This document shows, piece after piece, positions 25,071 to 34,198 of a stretch of DNA of 58,880 nucleotides (position 1 is its first letter; each line of letters opens with the position of its first letter). The position numbers and the translations under genes were made by a program. Below the pieces are notes generated by a model that was not told the origin of the DNA, searched no databases, and was given only the letters and a program-made list of their open reading frames with translations. Source of the DNA: Hyphococcus sp. (GTDB taxonomy: Bacteria > Pseudomonadota > Alphaproteobacteria > Caulobacterales > Parvularculaceae). The stretch spans positions 1 through 58,880 of the forward strand of contig JABDJK010000039.1 of assembly GCA_013002535.1 (NCBI GenBank), read 5' to 3'.

Positions 25071-25829
25071 ATGCCACGCTATAAACTCGTAATAGAATAT
25101 GACGGGCGGCCATTTGTCGGCTGGCAGCGTCAGGAAAACGGTCCATCGGTGCAGCAAGCCGTCGAGCAAGCTGGCGCCGCATTGTCTGGTGCGGCGTCGC
25201 CAACCCAGGCTGCGGGCCGGACTGACGCTGGTGTGCATGCGCGCGCTATGACGGCGCATATTGATCTTGGAAAACATCTCACGGCGGAAAAAGTTCGTGA
25301 CGCTTTGAATTTCCATTTAAAGCCGGCGCCGATAGCAATTCTTGCTGCTGCAGAGGTTTCGGACGAATTTCACGCGCGGTTTTCTTGCACCGGCCGGTCC
25401 TATGAATACAGGATGATAAATCGCCGGGCGCCGCTTACCCTGGAACAGGGCCTCGCCTGGCGGATTTCCGGAAAACTGGATCACGAGGCCATGCACGACG
25501 CGGCGCAGCTTCTTGTCGGTAAGCATGATTTTTCTTCGTTTCGCGCAAGCGCTTGCCAGTCAAATTCCTCAGTGAAAACCTTGTCATCGATCGGCGTCGC
25601 CCGCGACGGCGATCTCGTCACCATATCCTGCGCGGCGCTTTCATTTTTGCACCATCAGGTCCGGTTTATGACCGGGTCCCTAGTCGAAGTCGGGCTCGGG
25701 AAGTGGTCAGCAAATGATCTGCGCGAAGTGTTGGAAGCGCGAGATTGCACAAAAGCCGGACAGGTCGCCCCGGCTGGCGGCCTTTATTTTATGGGTGCGA
25801 GTTATCCTGACGGCGCGGCGACAATTTGA
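25071..25829 (+). CDS. truA: tRNA pseudouridine(38-40) synthase TruA
   Basis: A 252-residue TruA, which converts uridines 38-40 of the anticodon stem to pseudouridine. Features: YKLVIEYDGRPFVGWQRQ start, catalytic Asp in GRTDAGVHA, FHARFSCTGRSYEY, LVGKHDFSSFRAS, and C-terminal HHQVRFMTGSLVEVG. The open frame begins at 24921 within fmt, but the ATG at 25071, one base past the fmt stop, gives the canonical N-terminus. The 3' end overlaps the convergent Yip1-family gene by 28 bases. Confidence 0.95.
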   Translation: MPRYKLVIEYDGRPFVGWQRQENGPSVQQAVEQAGAALSGAASPTQAAGRTDAGVHARAMTAHIDLGKHLTAEKVRDALNFHLKPAPIAILAAAEVSDEFHARFSCTGRSYEYRMINRRAPLTLEQGLAWRISGKLDHEAMHDAAQLLVGKHDFSSFRASACQSNSSVKTLSSIGVARDGDLVTISCAALSFLHHQVRFMTGSLVEVGLGKWSANDLREVLEARDCTKAGQVAPAGGLYFMGASYPDGAATI

Positions 25830-26437
25830 TAGGCGCCGACAGCCAGCGACTGAACGGTCGTGTGGACGCCAAGCTCGATGAGATAAATAAGCGCTATAAT
25901 TGCAACAGCCGAACCGACGTCCAGCGGTAGAGTGCGCCGCAAAATATTCCAGAAAATGAAAACATTGAACGCGATTATTGGCAGTTGCAGTATCGCGAAC
26001 AATTCGAAGCTGTTCGACAAAAGGAATGCTGCGGCTGGAATGACGAACAGGAACAAACCCAGGGGCTGCGCCCAATTGAATAACACGACAATTGTTGAAT
26101 AATTTTTCTGTGCGCCAAGCTTTTTGGCGATCATAGCGAGGGCCCAAAGGCTGATCGCCCAGATGACCGCATAGGCAACGAATTCGCTGATGAGTAATAG
26201 GCCTGACGGCGCCTTCGTAAAAAACGAGTCATCAAAATTTGGTGCTGTGCGCGCCGCCCGCTCCGCAACGTAATAAGCGAGCATAAGAAACGGCGCGACA
26301 AATGCAGCCGCCCAAAAAGACTGAAAAACGCCGCTGATGGAATTATCGATGTCGCGCCGCCAGCTTTCATCCTCGGTGCGAAACGCCATGCGCAGGACAG
26401 CGGAAATGTGCCGCGCGGCGTCATCAAAATCGATCAC
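25802..26437 (-). CDS. Yip1-family integral membrane protein
   Basis: A 211-residue protein with five or so membrane helices (about residues 38-58, 75-100, 115-138, 140-160 and 170-195) after a cytoplasmic N-terminus. The topology and the WALAMIAKKLGAQKNYSTIV segment resemble bacterial Yip1-domain proteins, whose role is unknown. Its start overlaps the dapE stop by four bases (26434-26437), so it is translationally coupled to the lysine genes. Its 3' end overlaps truA on the other strand. No catalytic residues are apparent. Confidence 0.7.
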   Translation of the reverse strand: MIDFDDAARHISAVLRMAFRTEDESWRRDIDNSISGVFQSFWAAAFVAPFLMLAYYVAERAARTAPNFDDSFFTKAPSGLLLISEFVAYAVIWAISLWALAMIAKKLGAQKNYSTIVVLFNWAQPLGLFLFVIPAAAFLLSNSFELFAILQLPIIAFNVFIFWNILRRTLPLDVGSAVAIIALIYLIELGVHTTVQSLAVGAYQIVAAPSG

Positions 26438-27591
26438 GAGTTTTGCCCGTATTGTATAAAATAGCGCGCCAGAATGCCTTCATAAATTTCAGACAAGAGG
26501 CCTATATCAGAAACACGCACCTGCTCATCGATCTTATGCATGGTTGCCCCAACCATTCCGAATTCTGCAACGGGCGCCATGTCCTTGATAAATCGCGCAT
26601 CGGATGTTCCGCCCGAGGTTGATAACTCCGGACGGCGCCCGGTCTTTTCTTCAATGCAATCGGCGAGCAGGTCGATGAATTGCTTGTCAGTTGTCAAAAA
26701 AGCTTCGCCCGAAACAATGGTTCTGAGCGCGTATTGCGCGCCGACCTCGACTGCGATCATGTCGAGGCGTTTGCGCAACCATGCGTCAATAGTTTCGCCC
26801 GTCCAGGTCGGATTGAATCGAATATTAAAACGCGCTTCCGCCTCTTGCGGAATAATGTTGTGTGCGCGATTGCCGACGTGGATGTCTGTGATCTGCAGGC
26901 TTGACGGTTGAAAGTTTTGATAACCATCATCCAACGGCGTTTCGCTAAGGGCGAGTAGTTTTCGTAAAAGTGCAGGGATTGGATTTTTGGCGCGGTCGGG
27001 ATAAGCGACGTGCCCCTGTTGACCAGTCACCGTCAGCCAGCAATTGATGCTGCCGCGACGGCCAACCTTTATCATGTCGCCAATTTCCTTCGGGTTCGAT
27101 GGTTCACCAACAAGGCAATGGTCGATTTCAACTTGGTCCCTCTGGAGTTGCTCCAGCATCTTTCGTGTTCCGTTAATGGCCGGTCCTTCTTCGTCGCCTG
27201 TAATCAAAATTGATATTGAACCGCCGGGCTTGCCTGCCTGAATGAATTTTGAAACGGCGCCTACAAAAGCGGCGATGGCGCATTTCATGTCCGCCGCGCC
27301 GCGCCCACGCAAATATTCGCCGTCCAGCGTCGGCGTAAAAGGCGGCGATGACCATTCATTTTCGTCGCCGGGAGGCACAACATCTGTGTGTCCGGCAAAG
27401 CAAAAATGCGGCGCCCCATCGCCAATCTTTGCAAAAAGATTATCGACCTCTTCGAACGGCATGCGCTGGCACGAAAATCCAATACCCCTGAGGGCGCTTT
27501 CGAGGGTGTCGAGAGCGCCGGCATCGGCCGGCGTCACGGATGGCGCGGCGATTAGGTCTTTGGACAACGCGACGGGGTCAATTCCACTCAT
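26434..27591 (-). CDS. dapE: Succinyl-diaminopimelate desuccinylase
   Basis: A 385-residue M20-family di-zinc amidohydrolase that cleaves N-succinyl-LL-2,6-diaminopimelate in the lysine/peptidoglycan pathway. Motifs: FAGHTDVVPPGDENEW with the His/Asp metal ligands, GRGAADMKCAIAAF with the bridging Asp, ITGDEEGPAINGT with the catalytic Glu-Glu pair, and near the C-terminus STSGGTSDARFI and FGMVGATMHKIDEQV. Length is normal. dapD lies upstream on the same strand, 68 bases away, and the Yip1 gene is coupled downstream. Confidence 0.94.
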   Translation of the reverse strand: MSGIDPVALSKDLIAAPSVTPADAGALDTLESALRGIGFSCQRMPFEEVDNLFAKIGDGAPHFCFAGHTDVVPPGDENEWSSPPFTPTLDGEYLRGRGAADMKCAIAAFVGAVSKFIQAGKPGGSISILITGDEEGPAINGTRKMLEQLQRDQVEIDHCLVGEPSNPKEIGDMIKVGRRGSINCWLTVTGQQGHVAYPDRAKNPIPALLRKLLALSETPLDDGYQNFQPSSLQITDIHVGNRAHNIIPQEAEARFNIRFNPTWTGETIDAWLRKRLDMIAVEVGAQYALRTIVSGEAFLTTDKQFIDLLADCIEEKTGRRPELSTSGGTSDARFIKDMAPVAEFGMVGATMHKIDEQVRVSDIGLLSEIYEGILARYFIQYGQNS

Positions 27592-27659
27592 GAGTGATGG
27601 CTAGACCATGAATGCCGCGCAAACAAGGGGCGGAAGTTCATGACGCTCTCGCGAAATGT

Positions 27660-28490
27660 TCAGGCCCGCAGTAATTCGTTCACAGAGGTTTTTGCGCGCG
27701 TCTTTTCGTCGACCTGCTTTACAATAACCGCGCAGTAGAGGTTAGGACCGCCTTTGTCGCTGGGTAGCGAACCCGGCACGACAACCGAATAAGGCGGCAC
27801 TTCGCCATAGAAAATATCGCCGGTCTCCCTCATTACGATTTTTGTGGACGCCGTAATGAAAACGCCCATGGCGAGAACGGATCCTTCACCGACGACGACG
27901 CCTTCGACAACTTCCGACCGGGCGCCGATAAAACAATTATCTTCAATGATGACTGGGTTTGCCTGTAGCGGTTCCAATACGCCGCCGATGCCCGTGCCTG
28001 CCGAAATATGGCAATCGGCGCCAATTTGGGCGCAAGAGCCGATCGAGGCCCAGGTGTCTACCATCGTGCCTTCGCCGACATGGGCGCCGATGTTCACGAA
28101 TGACGGCATCAACACCGTGTTTGGTCCGACGAATGCGCCGTGGCGCACCGCGCATGGCGGCACTGCGCGAATGCCGCTTCGTTCAAAATCTTCGGCGCGC
28201 CAGGCGTTAAATTTTGACGGCGCTTTGTCCCACCAGGTCGCGCTGCCCGGCCCACCCTCGATGGCGGTATTGGCAAATAGGCGAAAGGACAGAAGAACAG
28301 CCTTTTTCAGCCATTGATGCACGACCCATTCGCCATCAATTTTTTCCGCGATTCTCGCGGCGCCGGCGTCGAGTTTTTCAAGCGCAGCGACGACGGCTTC
28401 TCTGGTTGGGCCCTGGGTTGTGATGCTAATTTCGTCACGCCTCTCCCATGCCTCGTTGATGATGGTTTCAATTTCCATAACGGCGTTCAT
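27660..28490 (-). CDS. dapD: 2,3,4,5-tetrahydropyridine-2,6-dicarboxylate N-succinyltransferase
   Basis: A 276-residue trimeric left-handed beta-helix enzyme. It succinylates tetrahydrodipicolinate with succinyl-CoA, two steps before DapE in the same pathway. The helical N-terminal domain is followed by hexapeptide repeats ([52 protein letters not shown]). The catalytic region is SRLFA-like ([23 protein letters not shown]). Its ATG immediately follows the TGA of the HAD nucleotidase gene, with no gap, so translation is probably coupled. Confidence 0.95.
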   Translation of the reverse strand: MNAVMEIETIINEAWERRDEISITTQGPTREAVVAALEKLDAGAARIAEKIDGEWVVHQWLKKAVLLSFRLFANTAIEGGPGSATWWDKAPSKFNAWRAEDFERSGIRAVPPCAVRHGAFVGPNTVLMPSFVNIGAHVGEGTMVDTWASIGSCAQIGADCHISAGTGIGGVLEPLQANPVIIEDNCFIGARSEVVEGVVVGEGSVLAMGVFITASTKIVMRETGDIFYGEVPPYSVVVPGSLPSDKGGPNLYCAVIVKQVDEKTRAKTSVNELLRA

Positions 28491-29192
28491 TCAAGGTCCT
28501 TTTGAGTCAATCGTATTTTGCAAAAACTGTGTGAGATTGTCGGTGGCGTAATGAATGTGATCTCCCGTTTCACCCGGCTGCGCCGGGCGTTTGGCTTCGG
28601 GCTCATCGGCGAGCCACGCGGCGTCCGAACAAACGAGAACAGTAGTCATGCCAAGGTCGTGCGGTGTTTCCAGGTTTTGCGCCAAATCTTCGCACATCAC
28701 TGCGCGAGCCGGGTCTATGGAGAATTTCTGTATAAATGTTTCGTACGGCGCGCGTTTTGGCTTCGGCGTATAGCCAGCAGCTTTGATGTCGAACACGTCG
28801 TCAAAATGGTGTGTTATGCCAAGCGCATTAGTGACATTCTCTGCATGCTGTACCGATCCATTGGTGTAAATGTATTTCCGGCCCGGAAGCTTTGAAAGGG
28901 CTGCGGCAAGCGCTTCATTCGTCTCGACAACGCTGACGTCTATATCGTGGACAAAATCCAGAAAATGATCGGGCTCAATATCATGCTCGGTCATCAAGCC
29001 ACTCATGGTTGTTCCGTAGCGCACATAAAAATCTTTCTGCATTTTGCGCGCTTGCGGATAATCCAGCGATAAACGCTCAATGATGAAGTTCGTCATGCGC
29101 GCATCAATTTGGGAAAAAAGATCGCAATCGGCGCTGTAAAGCGTGTTGTCGAGATCAAAGATCCAGACGTCTAGCTGGTCCAGAATTATCAC
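28491..29192 (-). CDS. Pyrimidine 5'-nucleotidase (HAD superfamily, SDT1-like)
   Basis: A 233-residue HAD phosphatase. Motif I is WIFDLDNTLYSA with the nucleophile and acid Asp residues, motif II is YTNGSVQHA, and motif IV is AVMCEDLAQNL. The cap region (RMTNFIIERLSLDYPQARKMQKDFYVRYGTT, seen as two adjacent helices) matches the pyrimidine 5'-nucleotidase/SDT1 type. It probably dephosphorylates UMP, CMP or related nucleotides. The linkage HAD-dapD-dapE is common in alphaproteobacteria, but the metabolic reason is unclear. It starts 17 bases after the DUF1036 gene stop. Confidence 0.88.
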   Translation of the reverse strand: MIILDQLDVWIFDLDNTLYSADCDLFSQIDARMTNFIIERLSLDYPQARKMQKDFYVRYGTTMSGLMTEHDIEPDHFLDFVHDIDVSVVETNEALAAALSKLPGRKYIYTNGSVQHAENVTNALGITHHFDDVFDIKAAGYTPKPKRAPYETFIQKFSIDPARAVMCEDLAQNLETPHDLGMTTVLVCSDAAWLADEPEAKRPAQPGETGDHIHYATDNLTQFLQNTIDSKGP

Positions 29193-29209
29193 AGCGGCGG
29201 CGGCTCGCT

Positions 29210-30220
29210 TTATTGTGTCGGCGGCGCGACGAACATCGTCGGCAGAAAATCAAAGGTTGCTGATTTGGCGCCGCCAATTTCAATCCGTCTGAACAAAGCT
29301 TCGTCGAGATCCTGGTCGGCGCAGGAAAGTTCATTTTCGGCGCTGAACATTACAGAATTGACGCACAGACTCTTTTCACCGCCGGAAATTCGGCGTTCAT
29401 TGAGGCCCTCTTCGATAACGCCGTAAACATAATAGTGGTCGGCGGAAAGCTCACCTTTGAGAATTTTGGCGCAACCCCCTGGTTCGAGTTTCCACCAACC
29501 GCGCGAACGGTAGGTTTCGCCCTCAGCCTTTTCGCCGAGCGCCGCCCAAACTGAGTAGTCGGTCTTATTGCAATAGAAAAAGCCCAGCTTTGCTTCGATG
29601 GCGTTGGCGTCCTCGATCAGTGAATCAATGAGCTCATCATCGATGCCGGCGCCGTCAGGCAACCCTTTTTGGCTACGGTATTCAGTTATGAAGCGCTGGG
29701 TCGATCGGCCCATGGCGCCGTCAATTCGACCAACATTTTTACCAATGTCCTTCAACAGCCTTTGGACTCCAGCGACTTCTGCAGAATAGACGGTGTAATT
29801 TTTTGCGTCTGTGAAATCGGTTTGCCAGTTGCCGCCGGCTGCTTCGGTAACTTCTACATCGAAAAATTTGCGTTGCCGCATGGGGTCATCGCTGCAGACC
29901 TCCTGATTACGCAAACTGAAGAAACCGGAATTTTCTACACACAGCGGCATGCGGCCCGACCAAGTGCGCAATGGCCCTTTGTGCCCCGGAATGGCTTCGG
30001 CGTAGATGAAGTATCTTCCCGGGTTGGTTTGCTCCGTCAACACGACTTTGCATTGTCCCGGCCGGAGGCGCCACCAGCCGCGCGTTGCCAGACGGTCACT
30101 GTCGACAAAACCGATGGCGGCGGAAAGCGCGTAGCTCGATTTGTTGCACAAACTATATTTTGCGTTTGCGCTGGCGGAGCTGACGACAAAGGCAGTAAGA
30201 ACGAATAGAATTATACGCAT
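29210..30220 (-). CDS. Secreted protein with two DUF1036 domains flanking a peptidoglycan-binding-like module
   Basis: A 336-residue exported protein with a signal peptide at residues 1-20 (cleavage ANA/KYS). Two related DUF1036 domains occupy about 21-130 and 213-325. Both show YSLCNKSSYALSA or FYCNKTDYSVWAAL, then a RGWWRL/RGWWKL pair, a PGQC/PGGC motif, YFIYAE/YYVYGV and a LCV-containing end. Their cysteines probably pair. Between them, residues about 150-205 (VQRLLKDIGKNVGRIDGAMGR, TQRFITEYRSQKGL) match the pattern of a PG_binding_1 domain. The protein is periplasmic or on the cell surface, and cell-wall association is plausible. It is the first gene of a probable operon with the nucleotidase, dapD and dapE. 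Function of DUF1036 is unknown. Confidence 0.8.
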   Translation of the reverse strand: MRIILFVLTAFVVSSASANAKYSLCNKSSYALSAAIGFVDSDRLATRGWWRLRPGQCKVVLTEQTNPGRYFIYAEAIPGHKGPLRTWSGRMPLCVENSGFFSLRNQEVCSDDPMRQRKFFDVEVTEAAGGNWQTDFTDAKNYTVYSAEVAGVQRLLKDIGKNVGRIDGAMGRSTQRFITEYRSQKGLPDGAGIDDELIDSLIEDANAIEAKLGFFYCNKTDYSVWAALGEKAEGETYRSRGWWKLEPGGCAKILKGELSADHYYVYGVIEEGLNERRISGGEKSLCVNSVMFSAENELSCADQDLDEALFRRIEIGGAKSATFDFLPTMFVAPPTQ

Positions 30221-30299
30221 TACATTGCGACCGCATGTGGCTCGGGAACTTGCGACGCAATTCAGCCGAAACTGACGCCGGGATCAAGCGCGGATAGCG

Positions 30300-32531
30300 A
30301 TGAACCAAGGAAAGATTTTCGCCGACGCGGGAAAAATGGCGGTAAATTCCGCTGCCGCCGAAGACGCGTGCCGTGTCAAGATACTGTTTCCATTGCCGCT
30401 TTTCAAAGCCTTTGATTATCTTGCGCCCGCGAAATGGAGGCTGGCGCCGGGGCAGTTCGTCAGGGCGCCCTTTGGTCCCCGTGAAATTTACGGCGTCGTC
30501 TGGACAGGCGAGCCAGACATTAAGACGCCGCAAGAAAAGTTGAAGGCGCTTAGCGAGAATTGCGACGCGCCGCCTTTAAACAATGATATCGTTGATTTCG
30601 TGGACTGGGCGGCGAGCTATACGCTCGCGCCCCTTGGTTCCGTTTTGCGCATGGTGATGCGGAGCGGTGATTGGCTGACGCCGCCGTCAAAACAGACATG
30701 GTTTGTGCGCGGTAATGCGCGCCCGCCACGAATGACACCGCAACGAAAATCTGTGCTTGATGCCGCCGACGCGAGGCCTAAGTCAGCGGCAGCGCTGGCG
30801 GAGATTGCAGGCGTAAGTGACGGCGTCGTGCGAGGATTGCAAAAAGCCGGTGCGTTGAACGCCGTAGAAATTGACCCTGACCCGCCATTTGAGCCGCCCG
30901 ATTTATCCGTTGCCGGACCGAAATTGTCCGACGACCAAAACTTTGCGGCAGATCAAATTTGCAATCAAGTTCGCAATGAGGGCGAAGGGTGCGTCCTGAT
31001 CGACGGCGTCACCGGTTCCGGAAAGACGGCGGTCTATCTGGAAGCGGTCGCCGCTGCGCTTAATAAAGATCCGACCGCGCAGGTCGTAATATTGCTGCCG
31101 GAGATCGCGCTGACGGTGCCATTTCTGGAGCGTGTCGAAGAACGCTTTCGCGCGGCGCCGGCGCCGTGGCATTCGGAATTGACAATGGCCGAGCGCCGTC
31201 GGACCTGGCGCCGCGTGGCCGATGGCGGCGCGAGGTTGGTCGTTGGCGCGCGCTCTGCGCTGTTTTTGCCATTTCAGAATTTGAAACTCATCATTGTCGA
31301 TGAGGAACATGACAACGCTTACAAACAGGAAGACGGCGTCATTTATCACGCGCGTGATCTTGCCGTTGCACGCGGTGCTCGGGGAAAATTTCCAGTCATC
31401 CTGGCGTCCGCGACGCCGTCGCTGGAGAGCGTCGTCAATGTCGATGAGGGGCGTTACAGCGCTGTTGGGCTGCAATCGCGCTTCTCCGGCGCAGCAATGC
31501 CGGAAATTTCGCTAATTGATATGCGCGAATATCCGCCGGAAAAGGGCAAATGGCTGTCGCCCGCATTGTCAGATCGCGTTGATGAAAAACTGTCCGTGAG
31601 CGAACAGTCCATGCTGTTTTTAAACCGGCGCGGCTATGCGCCGCTGACATTGTGCCGGCGGTGCGGTCATAAAATGACGGCGCCGGGCTCCGACACGATG
31701 CTTGTGGAACATCGGTTTGAAAACAAACTTGTGTGTCATCACACCGGGTTCTCTATGGACAAACCGGATCGTTGTCCGGCGTGTAATGGCCGCAATACGT
31801 TGAATCCATGCGGACCCGGTGTTGAACGCATCGCAGAAGAAGCGGTTGAACGATGGCCCGATGCGCGTATCAGTGTCTTGTCATCGGACACCGCGCCGGG
31901 ACCGCGCGCCATGCGAGAAATTCTGGACGCAATGCAGAATAATGAAATCGATATATTGATCGCAACGCAGCTGGCGGCAAAAGGGCATCACTTTCCGAAC
32001 CTGACATTGGTCGGCGTCGTTGATGCTGATCTTGGCCTTGCCGGTGGTGATCTGCGCGCAGCCGAACGCACTTACCAACTCTTAAGTCAGGTTACAGGCC
32101 GCGCGGGCCGTAGCGAAAAGCCAGGCGCCGCGTTGTTGCAAACCTATCAACCGGAAGCGGCCGTGCTACAAGCATTGGCCGCAAATGATCGCGATAATTT
32201 TCTCGCGATCGAGGCCGAAGGGCGGCGCGCGCTTGGCTTTCCGCCCTATGGCCGATTGGCCGCGATTATCCTGCGCGGCCGCGATGAAAACGCGGTTCAT
32301 CAGGCGGCGCGCGACCTTGCTTCGGCGGCGCCAAATGGCGACGGGGTGGACATTCTGGGGCCCGCTAGAGCGCCGATTTATCGCTTGCGCGGCGTCGTCC
32401 GCATGCGGTTTTTGATAAAAGCACGCCGCAATGTCAGCCTTCAGGCCTTTCTTAATGACTGGTTATCACGGGTAAGAACACCGTCGTCGGTGCGCCGAAC
32501 AATCGATATCAATCCATTCTCATTTATGTAG
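30300..32531 (+). CDS. priA: Primosomal protein N' (PriA replication-restart helicase)
   Basis: A 743-residue 3'-5' helicase that reloads the replisome at collapsed forks. The N-terminal DNA-binding domain begins RVKILFPLPLFKAFDYLAP. The helicase core has Walker A GVTGSGKTAVYLEA near residue 240, VLLPEIALT, VVGARSALFLPF, the DEEH box IIVDEEHDNAYKQED and LFLNRRGYAPL. The zinc-binding region follows with CRRCG, CHHTG and CPACN, plus NPCGPGVERIAEE. One position of the usual cysteine set is Thr (CHHTG), a variant also seen in other alphaproteobacterial PriA as far as I recall. GTQMAAKGHHFP appears as ATQLAAKGHHFP. The start could instead be the ATG at 30336. Confidence 0.93.
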   Translation: MNQGKIFADAGKMAVNSAAAEDACRVKILFPLPLFKAFDYLAPAKWRLAPGQFVRAPFGPREIYGVVWTGEPDIKTPQEKLKALSENCDAPPLNNDIVDFVDWAASYTLAPLGSVLRMVMRSGDWLTPPSKQTWFVRGNARPPRMTPQRKSVLDAADARPKSAAALAEIAGVSDGVVRGLQKAGALNAVEIDPDPPFEPPDLSVAGPKLSDDQNFAADQICNQVRNEGEGCVLIDGVTGSGKTAVYLEAVAAALNKDPTAQVVILLPEIALTVPFLERVEERFRAAPAPWHSELTMAERRRTWRRVADGGARLVVGARSALFLPFQNLKLIIVDEEHDNAYKQEDGVIYHARDLAVARGARGKFPVILASATPSLESVVNVDEGRYSAVGLQSRFSGAAMPEISLIDMREYPPEKGKWLSPALSDRVDEKLSVSEQSMLFLNRRGYAPLTLCRRCGHKMTAPGSDTMLVEHRFENKLVCHHTGFSMDKPDRCPACNGRNTLNPCGPGVERIAEEAVERWPDARISVLSSDTAPGPRAMREILDAMQNNEIDILIATQLAAKGHHFPNLTLVGVVDADLGLAGGDLRAAERTYQLLSQVTGRAGRSEKPGAALLQTYQPEAAVLQALAANDRDNFLAIEAEGRRALGFPPYGRLAAIILRGRDENAVHQAARDLASAAPNGDGVDILGPARAPIYRLRGVVRMRFLIKARRNVSLQAFLNDWLSRVRTPSSVRRTIDINPFSFM

Positions 32532-32616
32532 CCCTTGCTTGGGAGAAAGCTTTCTTAAACTGGCGGTTAAGGTTAATCGGTTACTGATTGCCCAGATTTG
32601 AGAGAAGGACGCAGCC

Positions 32617-33174
32617 ATGAAGGCCGTTTTATATCCGCTATTGTTTACGCTCTTTGCTGCCTTCACCAGTCCAGCTTATGCCCAAGGCGCGATAGACGAG
32701 ATCCGTGCGGGTATCTTTGCGCAGAGCTGTTGCGGTCCGGGATCGAACAAGGAAGAGGGTGTCGCGCTAAACGGTGAAGTCATTTTTAATTCTCCGCGCG
32801 CGTTGACGGTGCTCGGTTCGCCGCGGCCCGTTGTGGGCGGAACCATTGCGTCGGACGGCGATGCAACAAGTCTTGGGTATTTTGGTCTTGAGTGGAAGTT
32901 CGACCTGGCCCCGAAAATTTTTGTTGCCGTGGGCGGCGGCGGCGCCGTTCACAATGGCGAAACAAAATTTGATCCGCTCGTTGATGCGCCGCGCGTAAAC
33001 AATACGTTATTTCTCGGGTGCCGCGCCGCAATTCGGATGGCTGGCGATCTTGGTTACCGGATAGCGCCGCGAGTGAGCGCATCCCTTCACTGGTCGCACA
33101 TTTCCAATGCAGGCCTGTGCCAGGTCAATGAAGGTCTGGACCATTTGGGCGTACGCCTTGGTTTTGATTTTTAG
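32617..33174 (+). CDS. PagL-like acyloxyacyl hydrolase family outer-membrane protein
   Basis: A 185-residue exported protein with a signal peptide at residues 1-22 (cleavage AYA/QG), then alternating hydrophobic strands typical of a small beta-barrel ending in aromatic Phe (GVRLGFDF). Near the C-terminus, SLHWSHISNAGLCQVNEGLDHLG resembles the PagL/acyloxyacyl hydrolase motif with catalytic His-x-Ser and a nearby Glu. The spacing to Glu is shorter than in Pseudomonas PagL. PagL removes the 3-O-acyl chain of lipid A. An unusual CC pair (QSCCGPGSN) sits near the mature N-terminus. GAGAGAAGGA precedes the ATG. Activity is inference. Confidence 0.7.
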   Translation: MKAVLYPLLFTLFAAFTSPAYAQGAIDEIRAGIFAQSCCGPGSNKEEGVALNGEVIFNSPRALTVLGSPRPVVGGTIASDGDATSLGYFGLEWKFDLAPKIFVAVGGGGAVHNGETKFDPLVDAPRVNNTLFLGCRAAIRMAGDLGYRIAPRVSASLHWSHISNAGLCQVNEGLDHLGVRLGFDF

Positions 33175-33376
33175 GCTCCCCTGACACCGTCGGCGCATTA
33201 TCCGCCGATAAAACGACGAAGGCTTCATCGCCGGAGTTTTGAAGAGCGCCAACCTTGTTCGCGTCCGGGGATATTTCCGTGTCCTGGATTGCCCGAAGCG
33301 CGCCGAAGAGCGCCCCGATCGACGCCCTGCGCGTTGGCGCCCGCGCCGGATAGCGGCGCTCGGCGTCCCCACGCAT
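33125..33376 (-). CDS. Doubtful small ORF between the PagL-like gene and atpH
   Basis: An 83-residue frame with a plausible ribosome binding site (GAGGTG six bases before the ATG) and reasonably protein-like middle part (SIGALFGALRAIQDTEISPD). No homologue is recognised. Its last 50 bases overlap the convergent PagL-like gene. It may be a real small gene, a remnant or chance. Confidence 0.25.
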   Translation of the reverse strand: MRGDAERRYPARAPTRRASIGALFGALRAIQDTEISPDANKVGALQNSGDEAFVVLSADNAPTVSGEPKNQNQGVRPNGPDLH

Positions 33377-33633
33377 TGCGCACCTCGATAGTTTTGCTAA
33401 TTTATGGCCCTTTCTGAAGACGGTATGGCCACAATCAGATTTCGTTTTTGACCCCGCCGATCGGTCGCACTTGTCTTATGTTGCGTTGCGCCAAGGCCCA
33501 TGCTACGCCCTCGCGCGATCCTACAAACAGCGCCGCTGCGTTCTTTAGCGATGCTCAATTTTTGTAAGTGATTTCAATAATTTAAGCGGCGTCATCCGGC
33601 GCCGTTCCTGACCAGTTGGAGCTACCCCCGCGC
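33175..33633. other. 459-base region upstream of the ATP synthase operon
   Basis: Apart from the doubtful minus-strand ORF (to 33376), I see no gene, repeat or RNA here. The stretch at about 33400-33630 is the likely site of the atp operon promoter, but I cannot pick a convincing -35/-10 pair. Confidence 0.4.
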
Positions 33634-34191
33634 ATGTCTAACGAAGGCGCTTCAAAATCCGGGATTGGCGGACGCTATGCCTCGGCCCTTTTTGAGCTTG
33701 CGACAGAAGCCGGCGCGGCCGACGCTGTCGAGGCCGAGCTTTGTTCTTTTGGTCAAACGATCACCGAATCCAAAGAGCTTTCGGGCTTTCTCAAAAGCCC
33801 AGTCTATGATCGTGAAGATCAGGCCCGCGCCATCGCCGAAATGGCGAAAAAAGCTGGCTTTAGCGAGCTAACCTCAAACTTCCTGAACCTCGTTGCGAAA
33901 AACCGCCGTTTATTTGCACTCCCGACCATGATCGCGGCCTACGCATCGCTCGCAGCCGAAGCCCGCGGCGAGGTAACCGCAGAGGCCGTCGCCGCGCAGC
34001 CTTTGACCGCTGAACAGGAAAAAGCGCTGCGGATCGAAATCGAAACCAAAGTTGGCAAGGCGGTGAATTTAGAGACCCGCGTTGACCCGAATTTACTGGG
34101 CGGGCTTGTCGTCAAGATCGGCAGCCAGATGATCGATTCATCGCTCAGAACGAAACTCAACAGACTTAAAACCGTTATGAAAGAGGCTTGA
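33634..34191 (+). CDS. atpH: ATP synthase F1 delta subunit
   Basis: A 185-residue delta subunit (OSCP homologue) connecting the F1 head to the peripheral stalk. Family features: [16 protein letters not shown] near the N-terminus, [36 protein letters not shown], and the C-terminal [26 protein letters not shown]. The ATG at 33634 is preferred over a TTG at 33616. It is the first gene of atpHAGDC; as usual in alphaproteobacteria, the Fo genes are elsewhere. It lies seven bases upstream of atpA. Confidence 0.95.
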   Translation: MSNEGASKSGIGGRYASALFELATEAGAADAVEAELCSFGQTITESKELSGFLKSPVYDREDQARAIAEMAKKAGFSELTSNFLNLVAKNRRLFALPTMIAAYASLAAEARGEVTAEAVAAQPLTAEQEKALRIEIETKVGKAVNLETRVDPNLLGGLVVKIGSQMIDSSLRTKLNRLKTVMKEA

Positions 34192-34198
34192 GGTAAAA

